Assembly (NCBI GenBank): GCA_029054245.1 | Contig: JAIDFQ010000036.1 | Location: 1 to 34,810 of the forward strand | Source: Lachnospiraceae bacterium | GTDB taxonomy: Bacteria > Bacillota > Clostridia > Lachnospirales > Lachnospiraceae | Reading direction: 5' to 3' | Length of the DNA stretch: 34,810 nt | In this document: piece after piece, positions 8,036 to 14,552 of the stretch | Numbering within the stretch: the first letter of the stretch is position 1 | Layout of the letters: every line of letters begins with the position of its first letter | Made by a program: the position numbers and the translations under genes | The notes under the pieces: generated by a model | Database searches by the model: none | Told to the model about the DNA's origin: nothing | The model's input: only the letters and a program-made list of their open reading frames with translations

Positions 8036-8618
8036 TTGGCAGTCCATTTTTATTGTAATCCTTTGTACACTGAAGCAATACTGACTTTCTATATTCCGTG
8101 CAAGATTACTTCTACCACTTGCACTTTCTACGTTATATTTTTTTATGTCTACACTAAATCCATCCTTGTAATAATCAGAACATACACTTCCTTTTGTCCC
8201 ATACGGAACCTCATCTCCCTTTCGCTACTTCACCCCCCGCCTCCTTTGTCGCCCTATAAGCTCTCTCCCTCTCAATCCTCTCCAGATAAGGTTTCTCCGC
8301 TATCATGCACTCATAAAACATGAGCCCATACGCTACTTCCGTTGCCGTCTGTCCCAGAGCACTCAGGGTTTTCTTATTCTCCTCCTGCCATCTGTAATAA
8401 GACTTCGTTTCTATCCGCTCCGCCGTCTCTGGGTATTCCTTTGCACCATCTCCAACATTTCTTCATTTAGGATCCGTGCATCCCATCCCGACACTTCATC
8501 CATTCCGTTTATGACGCCTCTGGTCAACAGTCCCTCCACGAATAGTTCTAACCTGCTCACATAGCAAGTCACCAACAGATGCCCCAGCGCTGACCTGATT
8601 AGCTATCCTATTAAAGTC
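8036..8618 (-). pseudogene. decayed polymorphic toxin: shared linker plus nuclease-like tip
   Basis: Positions 8231-8618 are a diverged copy of the helical linker found in the DUF4280 toxin at 14553-15890, with at least one frameshift near 8440. After the linker (ATKEAGGE), a shifted frame reads VPYGTKGSVCSDYYKDGFSV and then IKKYNVESASGRSNLARNI. This VPYGTKGS...K-Y-N-V...NL-RNI pattern is one I associate with nuclease-type toxin tips. A frameshift and loss of the distal tip make it inactive. On its upstream side it is fused to an IS110 fragment. Confidence 0.7.
8231..8618 (-). repeat. toxin-linker repeat, copy A (degenerate)
   Basis: This is the same ~390-bp segment as 13782-14170 and 14912-15300, encoding the linker between PAAR-like domain and toxin tip. 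Copies A and B both change character at the same place (GACCTGATTA...CTATTAAAG), marking a common cassette boundary. Confidence 0.85.
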
Positions 8619-8702
8619 ATTAATGCAGTCCATAATAACCGCCATGTGCTGTTCTTTGTGGAGGTCTAACCCCACATAAATATACTTTGTCTTGTCATAC
8701 AT
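8619..8702 (-). pseudogene. IS110-family transposase N-terminal fragment, copy 1
   Basis: The first 28 residues (MYDKTKYIYVGLDLHKEQHM then AVIMDCIN) are the start of the DEDD/RuvC-like domain of IS110 transposases, including the first Asp in VGLD. The frame then runs directly into the reverse of the toxin linker. The ribosome site GGGAGGAAAC lies just upstream of the ATG at 8702. Only the element's left part is left. Confidence 0.85.
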
Positions 8703-8930
8703 AAATTGTTTCCTCCCAAATCTTTGGACTTCAAAATACAGGCAACCTCAACTGATAAGCCAGCATCCCCAAATTACGCATTAAGCACTAAACATCAGAA
8801 TCGGCACGGGTAGCACAGACAATCTACTTATCCGCTTAGGATTAAGGATTTTCCTGCTGAATGCAGGACACGAAGCAAAAGAAGATTACCCTCGTGGTGT
8901 GTAATGTTATCTCTAAAAAAGGTTGCAAGT
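8703..8930 (-). ncRNA. IS110 non-coding leader, bridge-RNA candidate 1
   Basis: This non-coding stretch precedes the IS110 start codon. It aligns over its whole length, apart from variable blocks, with 11476-11694 and in part with 29566-29695. Shared blocks include GGCAACCTCAACTGATAAGC, AGGACACGAAGCA and GGTTGCAAGT at the far end. IS110-group elements are known to encode a bridge RNA in the long non-coding region upstream of the transposase. Assignment to that RNA is by position and conservation, not by a folded model. Confidence 0.55.
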
Positions 8931-9058
8931 CATTTTGGGGTTTTCAAAAAATCAGAGGAATATTTAGCAATCTAATGGCAGACGTCCAGCGGGAATGACC
9001 TTCCGGTGCCGGGCTGCATGCAATTTCGATAATGCGGGTTTCTGCGCGTCCGTCAAAT

Positions 9059-9295
9059 TTACTTTTTGCGCATAACTAGTTCAAAAAAACCTTTTCCCTC
9101 GTTTTCGAATCTCCCTGTATCTCCTGAAATCACACACTTTTCAGCTACTTCTTTTGCCTTAGACAAAGAATCTAAGTCAATGTAAGATATGCATTCCAAA
9201 ATATGCACGTCTTGTTTTACTTTACCAGAAAAAATGTATTGCATTACATCATTGTTTTCCACAAAGGACTTTATCTTATCATTCACTTTTTTCAA
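9059..9295 (-). CDS. small protein, possible immunity accessory
   Basis: This 78-aa product begins (TTG start) MKKVNDKIKSFVENNDVMQY and contains ILECISYIDLDSLSKAKEVA. No family is recognised. It overlaps the end of the DUF6572-like gene by 17 nt, with GAGGG 6 nt before the TTG, so the two are translationally coupled. Its place behind a toxin-tip remnant and an immunity gene suggests a second immunity or helper protein. Confidence 0.6.
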   Translation of the reverse strand: MKKVNDKIKSFVENNDVMQYIFSGKVKQDVHILECISYIDLDSLSKAKEVAEKCVISGDTGRFENEGKGFFELVMRKK

Positions 9296-9635
9296 AAAGC
9301 CCTCGATTATACTCCTCTGTTATATGGCATTCTATCATAATTCCTAACTCATTTACTTGTCGTTGCACCTGCTCTAAGAAATTCATAGCTTTTGTTGTTG
9401 GTTCATACTTAAAGTGAATTTCTAAAATAGCATATTCAATTAACATATTTGGATAAATCTGATTATACTGATGTTCTTCGCCGAAAACAATATAGGCATT
9501 TATTTTTTCTTGCAGTACCAATAAATGGTTATATTCATTATTCCAATCAAGATGGTCAGATATTAACAATCGTATTCCTTTTCCATCTTTATCCAATGCC
9601 ATACCATCTACAGTCTCTCTCTCTAAAACTGACAT
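9279..9635 (-). CDS. DUF6572-like immunity protein
   Basis: This 118-aa protein has the pattern LISDHLDW followed by HLLVLQEKINAYIVFG, which I recognise as the DUF6572 type found behind polymorphic toxins. It is expected to bind and neutralise a toxin tip in the cytoplasm. The ATG at 9635 has GGAGG 5 nt upstream. The matching toxin is probably the truncated tip just upstream (9651-9848), so the immunity gene appears to have outlived its toxin. Confidence 0.7.
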   Translation of the reverse strand: MSVLERETVDGMALDKDGKGIRLLISDHLDWNNEYNHLLVLQEKINAYIVFGEEHQYNQIYPNMLIEYAILEIHFKYEPTTKAMNFLEQVQRQVNELGIMIECHITEEYNRGLFEKSE

Positions 9636-9650
9636 ACTTCCTCCTTACGT

Positions 9651-9848
9651 TTATTGTGGTCTGATTATATTTATTGGCGTTCCTGCTGGAATCTGATATC
9701 CACCTGTAAAAATACCTTTTCCGTTTCCAACAACAACTCCTCCATTTTCCATAATTTCTGGAAATGCAATTTTTTGATTAGGTGTTAATGGTGCCGTAAC
9801 TGATGATTTAAATTCATTTATAACAACATTTCCATTCGGAAACGTCAA
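9651..9848 (-). pseudogene. orphan toxin C-terminal tip (nuclease-like)
   Basis: The frame reads INEFKSSVTAPLTPNQKIAF and then GGVVVGNGKGIFTGG...IPAGTPINIIRP, a typical closing segment of polymorphic toxins. The EFKSS segment resembles the ExK of a restriction-endonuclease-like fold (inference). No PAAR-like, linker or start region precedes it: the same frame continues upstream only about 15 codons to a TGA. The stop lies 15 nt ahead of the DUF6572-like gene, the usual toxin-immunity spacing. Confidence 0.65.
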
Positions 9849-10010
9849 ATAGGGAAATAGAAAAAATGTATTTTCTTTTCAATCGGTTACACTGTCCTTG
9901 TCATTCTCAATCAGCCGCACTACCTTGTCCGTAAAAGTTTCTCAGCTCGTTTCGCTGAAATGGATATGAGATGTTACCCAATGAGTCGATTTGTAGAGGT
10001 CAAGCTTTTT
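9849..10010. other. short remnant before IS3
   Basis: On the minus strand one frame reads TDKVVRLIENDKDSVTD then TGA, in frame with the toxin tip that follows. Its origin is not recognised. This is the scar between the toxin fragment and the IS3 element. Confidence 0.3.
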
Positions 10011-10053
10011 TGTAACACTTGTGGCTAAAAAATATCAGTTTCTTTTTACGATG

Positions 10054-10930
10054 CTACCCGTGCCTGGTAGGGTGTGCGGTACCCATTGAAGCTATGGGAC
10101 GGACGTGATTATAGCTGACATACGCAAATTCCTCAACGGTCGGATAGAGTGATTCTTCTGTCTGAAATTCATATAGATTCGTGCATTCGTTTTTCAAAGT
10201 ATTAAAATACCTTTCCATTGGTGCATTATCGTAAGGATATCCTGCTTTGCTCATGCTCTGAGTCACATGGACGGATTCGCAGAATTCTACAAATGCTTTT
10301 GATGTATACTGCGGACCCTGGTCACTATGGAGAATCAGTCCCCCCTTTGATCTGCGGCTGTGAATCCAGTGCTTTTTAAAGTGTGCGAATCGCAAGATCG
10401 CTTGTGATATGGCAATCGGTAATGCTGGCAATAACACTTCTGTCATGCAGGTATATAATCGTGCAGTTGTATCTCACTTCATGATCCGCAAGGAGCAGAT
10501 AAGTAGAGTCCGTACACCACTTTTTATTGATTTTATCTGCTGTGAAATCCTGCTTTAGTCTGTTTTCAAATATCCTGTGCGGTTTTCCATGCTCATAACC
10601 GGGCTTTTTCGGACGGACGATAGAATGCAGACCGAGTTCGGTATTCATGTATTTATGTATGGTTGCAGGGCTGTAATGATATCCCCTGCATGCTAAATAG
10701 ACCGTTATGCGCCTATAGCCGTCCACGCCATTGTGGGAATGGTAGATTTCATGGATCTGGTTCTGGACCATTGATTTTTTTGCATAATAATCCGCCTTCC
10801 GGTGTTTCCGGTAGTTATAGTAAGCATTTGGACAAATGCCCAGCCGTTGAAGTAACCAGCGTATGCCAAATTCCTTATGATATTGCTCTATGAATCGATA
10901 AGCCTCTAATCGATTTCCTTTGCAAAGAAT
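10054..10930 (-). pseudogene. IS3 orfB transposase (DDE), broken
   Basis: Joined frames give the HTH_21 region (EAYRFIEQYHKEFGIRWLLQ), the integrase core start (KWCTDSTYLLL, first Asp of DDE), GGLILHSDQGPQYTS (second Asp) and GYPYDNAPMERYFNTLKNE (Glu). Two lesions separate them: CTTTAA near 10378, where CTTAAA would be expected, and one extra G in a run near 10346. The product ends in TAHPTRHG. It cannot make an intact transposase. Confidence 0.85.
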
Positions 10931-10943
10931 GCCGCCGCTTTTT

Positions 10944-11183
10944 TTAGGAAGAGATTTTCCTTGCGGAGTTCCTCATTTTCTTTTTTAGCATTTCTTTCAT
11001 GTTATCGTATTCGGCTTTTGTTTCGGGGCTTGTCTGGCATCCATTACGTAATTCGCTGCACCACTTGGAGATACTGACTTTGGATACGCCATACTCGGCA
11101 GTAATGCTTTTGTAAGTACGTCCTTCCTCTTCATGGAGACGGACAATCTTCTTTTTAAATTCGAGAGTGTAATTTTGTGGCAT
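10944..11183 (-). CDS. IS3 orfA DNA-binding protein
   Basis: This 79-aa frame starts MPQNYTLEFKKKIVRLHEEE and contains the helix-turn-helix YKSITAEYGVSKVSISKWCS. At an A6G run (about 10980-10987) a -1 shift would restore ENEELRKENLFLKKAAAFFA, the normal leucine-zipper tail of the family. Either this is a programmed slip site or one A has been lost. The start at 11183 has GAGGTAC about 7 nt upstream. Confidence 0.75.
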   Translation of the reverse strand: MPQNYTLEFKKKIVRLHEEEGRTYKSITAEYGVSKVSISKWCSELRNGCQTSPETKAEYDNMKEMLKKKMRNSARKISS

Positions 11184-11256
11184 AATAAGTACCTCTTTTC
11201 TGACTATTCTTAGTATATCTTATTAGCCACTCCCGTTACAGCTTTATTATAGCACT

Positions 11257-11475
11257 TCACCTGCCATAGCCATAGGAATTTTCCAAGGCAAAAACAATTC
11301 CCTTTCCATCAGTACAATACCTTTTCGCTTTTACTAAAAGTTTTGAAAATTTGGAGGGCTTATTCTGAAAAGTAACCTCTCCGAGTTTTTCATTGAAGCC
11401 GCCCATAATGACTGCCGTGTGCTGTTCCTTGTGGTGGTCAAACCCCACGTAAATAAATCCTGTTTTGTCACACAT
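11257..11475 (-). pseudogene. IS110-family transposase N-terminal fragment, copy 2
   Basis: Seventy-two residues remain: MCDKTGFIYVGFDHHKEQHT, then FNEKLGEVTFQNKPSKF and KAKRYCTDGKGIVFALENS. This is the first DEDD segment of an IS110 transposase up to the ALENS/Glu region. The frame then stops after SYGYGR and the rest of the gene is missing, with the IS3 element lying beyond. GGAGAAGG precedes the ATG at 11475. Confidence 0.85.
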
Positions 11476-11694
11476 AACCTTCTCCAATCTTTCACTTTGA
11501 AACATAGGCAACCTCAACTGATAAGCCTATTTCCCCGAATTACGCACTGGGCAACGAGGTCGGCGCGGGTGGTACAGCCAATCCATTTCTTGGTTTTTGG
11601 ATTTAAGGATACTCATGCCGAACGCAGGACACGAAGCAGAAGAACTCTCCTTCATAGTGTGTGATGTTAACTCTGAAAAGAAAAGGTTGCAAGT
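11476..11694 (-). ncRNA. IS110 non-coding leader, bridge-RNA candidate 2
   Basis: This is the full-length counterpart of 8703-8930 with the same end blocks (GGCAACCTCAACTGATAAGC near the gene, GGTTGCAAGT at the distal end). Differences cluster in two internal blocks (around 11545-11560 and 11580-11625), as would be expected of target- and donor-binding loops. The distal boundary, where similarity to copy 1 stops right after GCAAGT, probably marks the element's left end. Confidence 0.55.
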
Positions 11695-12031
11695 TAAATC
11701 TTCCATTTTGAAGCGGTTTTTTAATTTGAACCATTAAATATGGGCAGAATTGGCTTTATGCCATAGAGCAAAACAAAGAAAAAACAGTAATAATGCAGGT
11801 TAAAAGGCTTATGCCGTCCTTGAGCTGCATAAGCCGGGAAACGCCCACCGGCAGGACCGTTGGGGGATATCCGTTATGGCATAGCTTTCCCTAAAGCCAA
11901 GAAACTTTTATGCCATGGAAACTCTTTTGTCTATTCTGCTTTATTTATCCTACTGATTTTCATTAGATTCTGTGAATAAATAGATTCCGGCTTTTGCGAT
12001 ATCGTGTGTTGACAGAAAGGAGCATTTGCTT
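11695..12031. other. intergenic region with a hairpin
   Basis: The arms GGCTTATGC (11806-11814) and GCATAAGCC (11826-11834) form a perfect stem. A GGCAGGACCGTTGG block nearby resembles the start of the plus-strand remnant at 32877. No gene is supported. Confidence 0.4.
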
Positions 12032-12267
12032 ATGATGGACACTGATTTTTCAAGCTGCTCCATACCCATTTGGAAGAACGGGAATTTCATAACGTCTGCC
12101 AAAACCTAAAACAGGATGAGGAATATCTGGAAGCTTCAAAGGAGGAAGTGGAATTTTGCAACAGGTTTAAAAATCTTGCCCTGCCAAAGGAACAAAAGGA
12201 AACCATAAGGCAGTGGATGGCAATGCAGTGTTGTTTTTCACTTGTACAGCTGGCCGACTTAAGGTGA
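12032..12267 (+). pseudogene. small helical protein gene with a frameshift
   Basis: A good ribosome site (AAAGGAG) and ATG at 12032 start MMDTDF. One missing base in the T-run near 12046-12050 would restore FKLLHTHLEEREFHNVCQNL and the following DEEYLEASKEEVEFCNRF and IRQWMAMQCCFSLVQLADLR. As it stands only a TTG at 12070 opens the long frame. The helical, Glu/Lys-rich product resembles small DUF6809-type proteins, but this is weak. Confidence 0.5.
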
Positions 12268-12275
12268 CAGAAAAC

Positions 12276-12316
12276 CGGCGGTATTCTATGCCTTTTAGAT
12301 TTATGAAATACCGCCG
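12276..12316 (+). terminator. rho-independent terminator
   Basis: The arms CGGCGGTATT (12276-12285) and AATACCGCCG (12307-12316) are followed by ATATTGTATTTTTA. It ends the small gene at 12032-12267. Confidence 0.75.
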
Positions 12317-12428
12317 ATATTGTATTTTTACTGTGAAATTGAAAAGAATATTTTCCCCCTTATACCCCTTGGTGGGTGCTATCGTAACATAGGAATTTAA
12401 GAATCATAAAAAAAGTGTTGCAAAATTA

Positions 12429-12971
12429 TTACATTTTTCTGATGTATTTACTGGGTATTGCATCTGCCAGCCATACTTTTTCATTGCCAAAGTAAAATTT
12501 TATTCCGTCATTCCATGCCGTTTTTGCATCAATGATTAATATACGCGGCTTGTCATCATGGCGCTTTCCCACATTTTCAGCAGTCTCAATGTCTTGTGAT
12601 AAATGCACATATTGCCTGCTTTGGGGTAATAAACCATTTTCATTAATTGATTCTAAAAATCGCCTTGCTGTACCATGGTACAACACATTCGGTGGCATCT
12701 TCTCTTCTTTCAATATCTTCATCGGAATAGAATGCCCATAAAATGCTCTGATTTTCCCATCCTTTATTTCATGGCGTTTCTTCTCGGATTTTTCAATCAT
12801 TTCACTCAAATCCACTTCGCAAATATTCTTCCATTTCTCCGCCCTATGCAATGCATCTAAAAGCTGTCCAATTGGAACCCAACCATCTTCATTCATTTCT
12901 AATTCATATTCCCATGGAGCATGTCGTAAAGCATAAGAAATTTCTTTACTTAATTCTTCAAATCGCTTCAT
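12429..12971 (-). CDS. kptA: KptA/Tpt1-type RNA 2'-phosphotransferase
   Basis: The family transfers an RNA 2'-phosphate to NAD+, via an ADP-ribosylated RNA intermediate. Family motifs are present in order: LRHAP (Arg16-His17), NEDGWVPI, KSEKKRHEI (about 62-69), GKIRAFYGHS (72-81), VLYHGTARRF (97-105) and YVHLSQDIETAENVGKRH (121-138). Length (180 aa) is normal. Its ATG overlaps the TGA of the immunity gene before it (ATGA), so it is part of the same toxin-immunity transcript, an unusual position. A role against nucleic-acid or ADP-ribose-based toxicity is speculation; a passenger gene is the plain alternative. Confidence 0.88.
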   Translation of the reverse strand: MKRFEELSKEISYALRHAPWEYELEMNEDGWVPIGQLLDALHRAEKWKNICEVDLSEMIEKSEKKRHEIKDGKIRAFYGHSIPMKILKEEKMPPNVLYHGTARRFLESINENGLLPQSRQYVHLSQDIETAENVGKRHDDKPRILIIDAKTAWNDGIKFYFGNEKVWLADAIPSKYIRKM

Positions 12972-13321
12972 TCTCCAACCTCCGCAATCATTTCATCAAT
13001 TGCATCTCTAAACCAATCCCAAAAGCATTTATATTCTTTTCTTTGTTCAAATCCTTCACCTGCAAAATCATGAATGATTTGGACACTATTGCCTTTTTCT
13101 ACTTCAAAACATGCTATATCATCACTATCATCACGTCTTGCAAAAGGGATTAAATTTCTACTCGGATATCTAGATTTTAACCCTTTTATTCTAGTATTTA
13201 CCTGCTCATTACTCATTAAATACCAAATTTCAAAATCTACCAAATTTAATTCAACAATTTTTACAAATTCAGCAGGGTATACATAATTACTATAAATTAC
13301 GCTAATATTATATAATTCCAT
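12968..13321 (-). CDS. SUKH/SMI1-like immunity protein
   Basis: This 117-aa product starts MELYNISVIYSNYVYPAEFV. The stretch LIPFARRDDSDDIACFEVEK and the closing FWDWFRDAIDEMI are typical of the second half of SMI1/KNR4 (SUKH) immunity proteins. GGAGG lies 5 nt before the ATG at 13321. It follows the toxin stop by 14 nt and overlaps kptA by 4 nt. It probably neutralises the toxin tip encoded at 13336-13690. Family assignment is by pattern only. Confidence 0.7.
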   Translation of the reverse strand: MELYNISVIYSNYVYPAEFVKIVELNLVDFEIWYLMSNEQVNTRIKGLKSRYPSRNLIPFARRDDSDDIACFEVEKGNSVQIIHDFAGEGFEQRKEYKCFWDWFRDAIDEMIAEVGE

Positions 13322-13335
13322 ACTCTCCTCCACTA

Positions 13336-14127
13336 TTACTTTATATTTTCCATTTCAAATGAACCAAAAGGATTTGCATTTCTAAAAGATGTCTTTTGCT
13401 TTCCTATTCGCAGTTCAATAGCCGCACCCCATGTTGTGGGAACGCCCTGTTTAGTTGTAAATCTTTCAACATACTCTATCGGTAATGGATCGTTATAATT
13501 ATGTGTTGTTGCTTGTACATCAATTCCTGCTTCTCTCGCAGAAACTACACGAGTATTATCAATAGTAGTATATACTCCATCTGGCATTTCAACAACATCT
13601 ATCGGATCACCTTTCCAACCATTCTGCTTCATACTATCAATTATTTCACTTGAACCATTAACGGATGATTGACTATATCTTATTTCATTAGGGTTTATTA
13701 TTGCTGTACCACCCTCACCTTCTCCTGTAGCCGTCCCTCCAGTCTCCACATTTCCATTTTCCCCACTTCCCTTCGCCGTCTCACCCCCCGCCTCCTTTGT
13801 CGCCCTATAAGCTCTCTCCCTCTCAATCCTCTCCAAATAAGGCTTTTCCGCTATCATGCACTCATAAAACATGAGCCCATACGCCACTTCCGTCGCCATC
13901 TGTCCTAGCACACTCAGGGTTTTTTTATTCTCCTCCTGCCATCTGTAATAAGACTTCGTTTCTATCCGCTCCGCCGTCTCCGGGTATTCCCTTCGTACCA
14001 TCTCCAGCATTTCTTCATTTAAGATCCTTGCATCCCATCCCGGCACTTCATCTATTCCGTTTATGACGCCTCTTGTCGATGGTCCCTCCACCAACAATTC
14101 CAGCCTGCTCACATCGCATGTCACCAA
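13336..14127 (-). CDS. orphan toxin cassette: linker plus ParB/Srx-like tip
   Basis: The reading begins inside the helical linker of the DUF4280 toxins (TCDVSRLELLVEGPSTRGVI) with no PAAR-like domain and only a TTG start. The homologous frame continues upstream but meets a TAA where the full-length gene has CAT. After ATKEAGGE and a Gly/Glu-rich spacer, the tip reads IRYSQSSVNGSSEIIDSMKQ, GWKGDPIDVVEMPDG, TIDNTRVVSAREAGIDVQA. This ParB/sulfiredoxin-like pattern is found in polymorphic toxin C-termini. It is most likely a silent tip cassette that could be expressed after recombination with a full-length linker. Confidence 0.75.
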   Translation of the reverse strand: MVTCDVSRLELLVEGPSTRGVINGIDEVPGWDARILNEEMLEMVRREYPETAERIETKSYYRWQEENKKTLSVLGQMATEVAYGLMFYECMIAEKPYLERIERERAYRATKEAGGETAKGSGENGNVETGGTATGEGEGGTAIINPNEIRYSQSSVNGSSEIIDSMKQNGWKGDPIDVVEMPDGVYTTIDNTRVVSAREAGIDVQATTHNYNDPLPIEYVERFTTKQGVPTTWGAAIELRIGKQKTSFRNANPFGSFEMENIK

Positions 14128-14170
14128 TAGTTAATCCAGCACTGACCTGATTAACCATTCTATTAAAGCC
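13782..14170 (-). repeat. toxin-linker repeat, copy B
   Basis: This is almost identical, in the parts compared by eye, to copy C (14912-15300) inside the intact toxin gene, and close to copy A. It supplies a long homologous tract for exchange of the tip. Confidence 0.88.
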
Positions 14171-14172
14171 AA

Positions 14173-14535
14173 TTATTGAAAATCAAAATCTATCCTTAAC
14201 ACCTCTATTTTGACTTGCATTCCATCCAAATATCCGTAATCAAATAACTCTTCTTCATCAATTTTAAAGTCGATTACAGATTTTAATATAGCATTTTCAA
14301 CGTCTAATATCCCGAAAAGAGTATACTTAAATGTTTTATCTTTTCTCTCTATACAAAATTTATCTTCGCTATATTGCATTATTTTCAAATCATCGTATAA
14401 GGATATATCAACCATCGTTTCCTCTCCTATTTTCTTATTTATTCCACAATTAGCAAATCCTGTAATATATATATCTCCTATCCTTAACGTAACTTCTTCT
14501 TCATCGATATTTACAATTTTACAATTATGTGTCAT
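14173..14535 (-). CDS. immunity protein for the adjacent DUF4280 toxin
   Basis: This 120-aa, acidic, beta-rich-looking protein starts MTHNCKIVNIDEEEVTLRIG and ends LDGMQVKIEVLRIDFDFQ. No family is recognised. AAAGGGG lies 8 nt before the ATG at 14535, 17 nt past the toxin stop; a longer reading would overlap the toxin and has no ribosome site. Position behind a toxin tip is the argument for immunity function. Its stop abuts linker repeat B. Confidence 0.7.
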   Translation of the reverse strand: MTHNCKIVNIDEEEVTLRIGDIYITGFANCGINKKIGEETMVDISLYDDLKIMQYSEDKFCIERKDKTFKYTLFGILDVENAILKSVIDFKIDEEELFDYGYLDGMQVKIEVLRIDFDFQ

Positions 14536-14552
14536 TTTTATATCCCCTTTCT

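Larger units (their letters stand above)
10011..11240 (-). mobile_element. IS3-family insertion sequence, inactivated
   Basis: The ends carry imperfect inverted repeats: TGTAACACTTGTGGCTAA at 10011 and, reversed, TGTAACGGGAGTGGCTAA ending at 11240. Inside are an orfA and a broken orfB in the usual overlapping order. Length (about 1.23 kb) fits the family. A clean target duplication is not evident. Confidence 0.8.

Noticed and set aside
8036-8323. 95-aa plus-strand open frame
   Set aside because: It is the antisense of the decayed toxin tip and linker; the Pro/Ser-rich product is a by-product of the linker's codon use.
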